Source of the DNA: an uncultured Lachnospira sp.
Lineage (GTDB): Bacteria; Bacillota; Clostridia; Lachnospirales; Lachnospiraceae
Reading direction: 5' to 3'
Length of the DNA stretch: 57,301 nt
Assembly (NCBI GenBank): GCA_944381165.1
Contig: CALWKC010000017.1
Span: 1 to 57,301, forward strand
Positions 52,452-57,301 of this stretch are shown one piece after another; position 1 is the first letter of the stretch; each line of letters opens with the position of its first letter. The notes beneath the pieces were generated by a model. The model made no database searches, was not told the DNA's origin, and saw nothing but the letters and a program-made list of their open reading frames with translations. Position numbers and translations under genes: made by a program.

Positions 52452-53871
52452 CGGAAAGAAAAAGAAGTTTTTTGCATGGATGCGTGTTGTATTGTTTCTG
52501 GCTTGTCTTGTTGCAGTATGCTCGGCTTTTAAATTTGCTCTGATGCCTCCGAGCTATGCCAGGGTTATCATTCATGAAATGAATAAGGAGACGGACAAAT
52601 TTGACTGCATAGTGCTTGGAGCTTCTCACGGCAGAAGCGGAATTAACCCTTATAAGCTGGATGAAGAGCTTTCGTGCAATGCGCTCAATGTATGTATTCC
52701 TAACGAGACGATAAAGGATTCATATTATTTGCTGAAGGAAGCAGTAAGACATAATGATGTAAAAACTGTAATTCTCGATTTGGATTACCAGTACTGGTAT
52801 AACTTAAAGGAAAATAACTACGCGTCCAAATTTATATATGACCAGCTTGAGTTTTCTCCGGTTAAGATTCAGTATTTTTTTGAGAATCTTCTTGATGAGG
52901 ATTTCAGGGTGGCTCTCACAAGATGGGCAGGTTATACTTATCTTTACGGAAATATGCTTGATAACATAAAGACGAAGCTTTCCGAGGACTATCGGAATTA
53001 CGGTATAAACAGTGTAGACAACAGCGACGCCGGTGGTCCTTATGTCGGCAAGGGCTTCTTTTACCGCGAAAGTCCTGACGAGGATGACGGAAAGGGCTCC
53101 TACAACGGCATTGTGTTTGATGAGAGCGGTGTAGACCAGGATACGGTGAATATTTTCAGAAGAATTGTTAAATACTGTAAGAAAAAAGGTATCAGGCTGG
53201 TGTGCGTCACATCTCCGATTACTCCTGCCATGATTACCGACAGTGATTATGGCAAAGTCAATGAGTTTTTTGAAAAGCTTTGTGCGGAAGAGAATGTAGA
53301 GTTTTATGACTTTAATTTTGTCAAAGACAGCGTGCTTGAAGTCAAAAATGAAAATTTCGTAGATTATGACGGTCACATGGCTGGCGAACTGGCAGACAGA
53401 TATTCTGCCGTGCTCGGAAGTATTATTAAGAAGAGCGGAGGGAGCGAAACACAGGAGGTTGAGGCGAGGGAAAAATCTGTATCGGACAGCTTTTATTCAT
53501 CATATGAAGAGCTCTCTGAGAATATGAACACAGTTGAGCTTGCGGATATGGAAATAACGCCGTCAATACTCGGTGACGGAAAATACGCGGTATCAATAGA
53601 CGTAAAGCTGGGCGGAGGCAAAAATACAAGCCCGGAGGGAAGAATTGTCATAAAGGATATTGACTCCGGAGAAATTCTGGAGGAAACGGAATATTCAAAA
53701 AATAAAACATATTATTTTGAGTTTGACAGGGCTCGTTATATATCAGTTTACTTATACGCACGCAATTCGGGAAGCAGCGCCGAATATGACACAAAATGCA
53801 AAAAGCGCATGCTTCTCAATGACGATGCGATAAATAAATATAACGCAAAAAAAGCCAAAAAAACAAATTAA
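52438..53871 (+). CDS. SGNH-like acyltransferase partner of the MBOAT protein
   Basis: This 477-residue protein has one N-terminal membrane anchor (about 11-32) and an extracytoplasmic domain. IVLGASHGRSGINP carries the presumed nucleophile Ser and VDYDGHMAGELADRYS the D-x-x-H pair of AlgJ/DltD-type SGNH proteins. It would complete acyl transfer to the glycan using acyl groups passed by the MBOAT protein it overlaps. An extra C-terminal beta domain (about 340-450), not usual in DltD or AlgJ, may bind glycan. Confidence 0.8.
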   Translation: MHSSSGKKKKFFAWMRVVLFLACLVAVCSAFKFALMPPSYARVIIHEMNKETDKFDCIVLGASHGRSGINPYKLDEELSCNALNVCIPNETIKDSYYLLKEAVRHNDVKTVILDLDYQYWYNLKENNYASKFIYDQLEFSPVKIQYFFENLLDEDFRVALTRWAGYTYLYGNMLDNIKTKLSEDYRNYGINSVDNSDAGGPYVGKGFFYRESPDEDDGKGSYNGIVFDESGVDQDTVNIFRRIVKYCKKKGIRLVCVTSPITPAMITDSDYGKVNEFFEKLCAEENVEFYDFNFVKDSVLEVKNENFVDYDGHMAGELADRYSAVLGSIIKKSGGSETQEVEAREKSVSDSFYSSYEELSENMNTVELADMEITPSILGDGKYAVSIDVKLGGGKNTSPEGRIVIKDIDSGEILEETEYSKNKTYYFEFDRARYISVYLYARNSGSSAEYDTKCKKRMLLNDDAINKYNAKKAKKTN

Positions 53872-53926
53872 CTGCACCCGGCATTATATTTATATATGCC
53901 GGTAATGTGCAGAAATGGAGAAGAAA

Positions 53927-54667
53927 ATGCTTAATCTGGACGGAAAGCTGTCAGTAGTTATGCCTGCTTACAACGAGGAAAAGCTTATTTACAACAGTAT
54001 TATGACAACTATCTCTGTAATTTCGGGGTTTGTAAATGATTTTGAGATAGTTGCGGTGAACGACGGAAGTAAGGACAGGACAAAGGAAGAGATAAAGAGG
54101 GCGATGAAAAGTGACAGCCGTGTAAGGCTGGTGTCCTCTGATAAGAACAGAGGAAAGGGTACAGCTATAATATCAGGCGTCACGCAGGCAGAGGGAAAAT
54201 ATATCGCGTTTCTTGACGCGGATTTGGAACTGCATCCTTCTCAGCTTGAGGGGTATCTGGATAAAATGCTTGAGGACGGAGCTGACGCAGTAATAGGATG
54301 TAAATTTCATAAAGAATCGCAGCTGGAATATCCTTTAATACGTAAAATAATAAGTAAGGGATATTATGTAATGCTGCTCGTTCTGTTTCATCTTAATGTA
54401 AAGGACACGCAGACCGGGCTCAAGGTATTCAGGGCAGAGGCAATCAGACCGGTGGCGCATCTTATAAGAACATCGGGATTTGCGTACGATATTGAGCTGT
54501 TGGTGGCGCTTCACAGAAGAGGCTGCAGAATTGTTCAGATGCCTGTCAGGGTGGTCTATGTGAGGGGAAAGGACGCAAGGCGCATTGGATTTAAGGATAT
54601 TTTTTCGGCGTTTAAAGACACATGGGCAATTTTTTACAGGGTGTATTTCGAGCATTATTATGACTAA
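53927..54667 (+). CDS. DPM1-like GT2 transferase
   Basis: This 246-residue enzyme has LSVVMPAYNEEKLI, IVAVNDGSKDRTKEE, NRGKGTAIISGV, FLDADLELHPSQ and DTQTGLKVFRAEAI, the polyprenyl-phosphate-hexose synthase pattern. There are no membrane helices beyond a weak one near 140-160. It is the second such enzyme, after 37630, so a second lipid-linked sugar may be used outside the membrane. ATG 53927 is set by AAATGGAGAAG, whose own ATG (53915) is in frame. Confidence 0.88.
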   Translation: MLNLDGKLSVVMPAYNEEKLIYNSIMTTISVISGFVNDFEIVAVNDGSKDRTKEEIKRAMKSDSRVRLVSSDKNRGKGTAIISGVTQAEGKYIAFLDADLELHPSQLEGYLDKMLEDGADAVIGCKFHKESQLEYPLIRKIISKGYYVMLLVLFHLNVKDTQTGLKVFRAEAIRPVAHLIRTSGFAYDIELLVALHRRGCRIVQMPVRVVYVRGKDARRIGFKDIFSAFKDTWAIFYRVYFEHYYD

Positions 54668-54764
54668 CGCTTTACAGGCATGAAATAAAATTGATATAAT
54701 TAAATAATTCAGACAGTTCTTGTGAAAAGCGGCAGATATACACAGAACGGAAAGGTAAGGACAT

Positions 54765-55865
54765 ATGCATTACGATTATTTGGTGGTAGGCGCCGGTCTT
54801 TATGGCGCTGTGTTTGCACATGAGGCTAAGCAGAGGGGGAAATCATGTCTTGTAGTTGAGAAGAGAGACCATATTGCGGGAAATATATACTGTAAAAATA
54901 TCGAAAATATTAATGTTCATGTGTACGGTGCACATATTTTTCACACTTCTGACAAATTTATATGGGATTATATAAATAAATTTGCAGAGTTTAATAATTA
55001 TATCAATTCACCTATTGCAAAGTATAAAAATGAACTTTACAATCTTCCGTTTAACATGAACACCTTCAGCAAAATGTGGGGAATAAGCACTCCGCAGGAG
55101 GCGAAAGAAATTATAGCGTCGCAGATTGCTGATCTCAATATTACCGAGCCTGAAAATCTCGAGGAGCAGGCGCTGTCATTAGTGGGCAGGGATGTGTACG
55201 AAAAGCTGATAAAGGGCTACACCGAAAAGCAGTGGGGCAGGGATTGCCGTGAACTTCCGGCATTTATCATCAAGAGACTGCCGCTCAGGTTTATATACGA
55301 TAACAACTATTTTAATGACAGATACCAGGGAATTCCCGTGGGCGGCTATACGAGGATTGTCGAGAAGCTGCTGGACGGAATTGAAGTGCGCTTAAACACA
55401 GATTATCTTTTAAACAAAGAGGAACTGGATTCGCTCGCGGATAAGGTTGTCTATACGGGAATGATTGACAGGTATTATGATTACAGGCTTGGAGTTTTGG
55501 AATACCGTTCAGTGAGATTTGAGACTGAACTTATTGAGACTGATAATTTTCAGGGCAATGCTGTGGTAAATTACACCGAGCGGGAAGTGCCTTATACACG
55601 GATTATTGAGCATAAGCATTTTGAATTTGGAAAACAGCCGGTAACTGTTATTTCAAGAGAGTATTCAAGTGAGTGGAAGAAGGGCGATGAGCCTTATTAT
55701 CCTGTAAACAATGAAAAAAATGATGCTTTGTATCAGAAGTATAAGGAGCTTGCGGACAGAGAGGAACGTGTTATATTCGGAGGAAGACTTGGAAGCTACA
55801 AGTATTATGACATGGACAAGGTAATAAAGGCGGCGCTGGAAATGTGCGGCAGAGAGCTTCAGTAA
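54765..55865 (+). CDS. glf: UDP-galactopyranose mutase
   Basis: This 366-residue flavoenzyme interconverts UDP-galactopyranose and UDP-galactofuranose. The FAD-binding DYLVVGAGLYGAVFAHE start, VEKRDHIAGNIY, GAHIFHTSDKFIWDYI, GYTEKQWGRDCRELP, GYTRIVEKLL and GRLGSYKYYDMDKVI are all diagnostic. The length is normal. Galactofuranose is therefore a likely residue of the surface glycan. GGAAAGGTAAGG precedes the ATG. Confidence 0.97.
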   Translation: MHYDYLVVGAGLYGAVFAHEAKQRGKSCLVVEKRDHIAGNIYCKNIENINVHVYGAHIFHTSDKFIWDYINKFAEFNNYINSPIAKYKNELYNLPFNMNTFSKMWGISTPQEAKEIIASQIADLNITEPENLEEQALSLVGRDVYEKLIKGYTEKQWGRDCRELPAFIIKRLPLRFIYDNNYFNDRYQGIPVGGYTRIVEKLLDGIEVRLNTDYLLNKEELDSLADKVVYTGMIDRYYDYRLGVLEYRSVRFETELIETDNFQGNAVVNYTEREVPYTRIIEHKHFEFGKQPVTVISREYSSEWKKGDEPYYPVNNEKNDALYQKYKELADREERVIFGGRLGSYKYYDMDKVIKAALEMCGRELQ

Positions 55866-55875
55866 GGGAGATAGA

Positions 55876-55980
55876 TTTCCAAATAAGCCCGATGGCTTAT
55901 TTGGAAACCGCCTGTTTGTGCCGGAGCGTCACAAACAGACATTATCGCAGAAGAAAAATCGCTTTCGCGAATTTTTCTTC
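55876..55980. repeat. Chain of three hairpins (intergenic module)
   Basis: Stem 1 is 14 bp perfect (55876-55889 with 55894-55907, loop CGAT). Stem 2 pairs CTGTTTGTG (55912-55920) with 55930-55938. Stem 3 pairs GAAGAAAAAT (55950-55959) with 55971-55980, closed inside by CGC/GCG. AAACCGCCTG (55905-55914) also occurs at 34550-34559 in the other chain. Confidence 0.75.
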
Positions 55981-55982
55981 GC

Positions 55983-56020
55983 GTCTCTTCGCGATTAACC
56001 GCTCCGGAATGGAGATAACT
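55983..56020 (+). promoter_or_regulatory. Conserved 38-base leader with RBS of the sigma-like gene
   Basis: Repeat of 34575-34612 (about 30 of 38 bases), ending in GGAATGGAGATAACT directly before the ATG at 56021. Confidence 0.7.
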
Positions 56021-57301
56021 ATGGATAGACAGGATAGGGAATTGGTCAGGCTTATAAACAGTGCAAAGAAAGGAAATAAGGACAGCTTTGAACGACTGTG
56101 CGAGTTGATTTATCACGAGGTTTACAACCTTGTGGCGTTCATTTATACAAGCAAGGAGACCAGGACTAAGCTTACTAAGCATGTACTTGTAAGAATTTAT
56201 AAAAATCTTGATGATTTTGACATCAGTGAGATGGATGTTCATCTGTGGCTTGCCAGATTTACTACGCTCGAGGTGTATAGGATATGCGTAAAACAGAACG
56301 GAGAGCTTTTCGGCACCGAAATGAAAACTGCTGAATACAGATGTGAGACTGTTGAGGACGATGTCGAGCTTGCGCGCTGCGCTGCTGAATACAATGAGGC
56401 TTTTCTTGACAGAGAAAAGCTTGAGGAAATCCTGATTGATTTTAAGGACATGACTAAGGGACAGAAAATTCTCTATCAGATGTTCTGTTACGAGAGCTAC
56501 ACATTGGATGAGCTTGAGGATTTGCTTGAGGTTGACAGTACGTTTCTTGGAACACAGCTGATGGCTGTAAGAACAAAGCTCGGGCTGTCCGACATATCGC
56601 TGACAGGCGCAGGCGGACAGGATGTACTTGCTGCTGATGAGCCGGTGCAGTATGAAAAAGTAAATGATGACGCCGGTGAAACCGATTATGAGCCGTCAGG
56701 CAGAGAAAAGCTGAAAAATGCTCGGGCTGCTGCGGTTAAGAATGACGATAGTGACAAAGTTAAATCGCCTATATTAGGCTTTATTCCGGATAAGGTACTG
56801 GTGGGTATAATAACGGTTGTTACGGGACTTATTGTAATATTGTCAGTAGTGCTTGTAATTTCAATAGGAAATAATAAAAAAGAAGAAGCTAAGGGTGTTG
56901 TTAATCAGTCAAGGGCAACAGCGGCAGCTGGAGTAAACCAGACGACACAGGAGCAGAATGACGGTACGCAGGAACAGACTGCTTCTGACGAGAGTACTGA
57001 GGATACAGAGGGTCAGCAGGAGCAACAGAATACAGACGGAAACGATAACGCCCAAGAAGGAGACGGAAATACCGGAGATAACGGAAACGGCGCAGAAGGC
57101 GGCGAAGGCGGAAATACCGAAGATGAAGGGAACACCGGAGAGGGCGGCAATACCGGAGACGAAGGCGGCAGCACCGGAGATGAGGGTAATACCGGAGACG
57201 AAGGCGGCAGCACCGGAGATGAGGGCAATACCGGAGACGAAGGCGGCAGCACCGGAGATGAGGGCAATACCGGAGACGAAGGCGGCAGCACCGGAGATGA
57301 G
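56021..57301 (+). CDS. Membrane-tethered sigma-70-like protein with extracellular repeats (3' end missing)
   Basis: The frame is open for 427 codons to the window edge. Residues 1-90 (MDRQDRELVRLINSAKKGNK, SFERLCELIYHEVYNLV, LDDFDISEMDVHLWL) resemble sigma region 2, and 130-190 (KGQKILYQMFCYESYTLDEL then TQLMAVRTKLGL) resemble region 4, as in ECF sigma factors. A charged linker, one membrane helix (about 258-281) and an outside tail rich in Gln, Thr, Glu, Gly and Asn follow. From about residue 379 the tail is a 13-residue repeat, GDEGGSTGDEGNT. A sigma-like domain fixed to the membrane with an outside tail suggests surface sensing. Activity as a true sigma factor is unproven. The RBS is supplied by a repeat module. 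Confidence 0.75.
   Translation, partial: MDRQDRELVRLINSAKKGNKDSFERLCELIYHEVYNLVAFIYTSKETRTKLTKHVLVRIYKNLDDFDISEMDVHLWLARFTTLEVYRICVKQNGELFGTEMKTAEYRCETVEDDVELARCAAEYNEAFLDREKLEEILIDFKDMTKGQKILYQMFCYESYTLDELEDLLEVDSTFLGTQLMAVRTKLGLSDISLTGAGGQDVLAADEPVQYEKVNDDAGETDYEPSGREKLKNARAAAVKNDDSDKVKSPILGFIPDKVLVGIITVVTGLIVILSVVLVISIGNNKKEEAKGVVNQSRATAAAGVNQTTQEQNDGTQEQTASDESTEDTEGQQEQQNTDGNDNAQEGDGNTGDNGNGAEGGEGGNTEDEGNTGEGGNTGDEGGSTGDEGNTGDEGGSTGDEGNTGDEGGSTGDEGNTGDEGGSTGDE
57155..57301 (+). repeat. 39-bp tandem repeat within the last gene
   Basis: Units at 57155-57193, 57194-57232, 57233-57271 and a partial one from 57272 to the edge are nearly identical (single-base changes) and encode GDEGGSTGDEGNT. 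They continue beyond the window. Confidence 0.9.

Noticed and set aside
57013-57291. Minus-strand open frame rich in Pro and Ser
   Set aside because: It is the antisense of the 39-bp repeats of the sigma-like gene. It has no ribosome-binding site, and its pattern follows from the repeat.
57155-57301. CRISPR array
   Set aside because: The repeats are directly adjacent without spacers and encode an in-frame peptide repeat.

Overview
The window reads as a chromosome segment of a Gram-positive clostridial bacterium, most likely a Lachnospiraceae-type gut or rumen anaerobe. This is inferred from the clostridial, archaeal-type short prolyl-tRNA synthetase, a CotS-like spore-coat kinase homologue, an ECF vitamin-type transporter, frequent TTG starts, strong GGAG Shine-Dalgarno sites and moderately AT-rich coding sequence. 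All genes but one (9218-9898) lie on the + strand. No tRNA, rRNA, CRISPR array or intact insertion sequence was seen.

Region 1 (1-9900) is an accessory, partly decayed region. It holds a broken alpha/beta hydrolase at the window edge, AT-rich orphan secreted proteins (976-1374, 6346-7209), a membrane-anchored propeller-like protein, a large duplicated ABC-2-type permease without an ATPase, a small anchored protein (7795-8226) with a decayed, internally deleted second copy (5741-5846), a lipoprotein, and on the minus strand an Asn/Gly/Tyr-rich low-complexity protein with a CD225-like membrane end. Long non-coding stretches carry palindromes, direct repeats and terminators.

Region 2 (10000-16000) is housekeeping: an RluA-type pseudouridine synthase, an AI-2E-family permease, proS, the CCA-adding enzyme and a CotS-like kinase-fold protein.

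Region 3 (16000-43300) is a large surface-glycan locus. It begins with a PEGA lipoprotein, followed by an aminotransferase, a priming sugar-phosphate transferase and a membrane 4,6-dehydratase (a bacillosamine-type initiating sugar, but with no acetyltransferase seen). Then come cytoplasmic glycosyltransferases, a Wzm/Wzt-type ABC exporter with a C-terminal domain, a methyltransferase that could cap the chain, complete dTDP-rhamnose genes (rfbA, B, D, C), a GDP-mannose pyrophosphorylase, and an extracytoplasmic decoration set (two GtrA flippases, a DPM1-like transferase, two GT-C-like membrane glycosyltransferases). UDP-glucose dehydrogenase and UDP-glucuronate decarboxylase (UDP-xylose) close it. 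The logic is a glycan assembled inside, capped, exported by ABC transporter and decorated outside.

Region 4 (43500-48640) is an ECF transporter operon (S component, fused double ATPase, T component) with a PHP-family hydrolase and an RpiR-type regulator.

Region 5 (48800-57301) returns to surface glycan functions: an unusual fusion of a galactokinase-like GHMP kinase with a GalU-like nucleotidyltransferase, an MBOAT O-acyltransferase with an SGNH-like partner, another DPM1-like transferase and UDP-galactopyranose mutase. The window ends inside a gene for a sigma-factor-like protein fused to a membrane helix and an extracellular repeat tail.

The most unusual items are the membrane-tethered sigma-like protein, the kinase/pyrophosphorylase fusion, the glycosyltransferase with an inserted domain, and a family of multi-hairpin intergenic modules, two of which end in the ribosome-binding site of the next gene.
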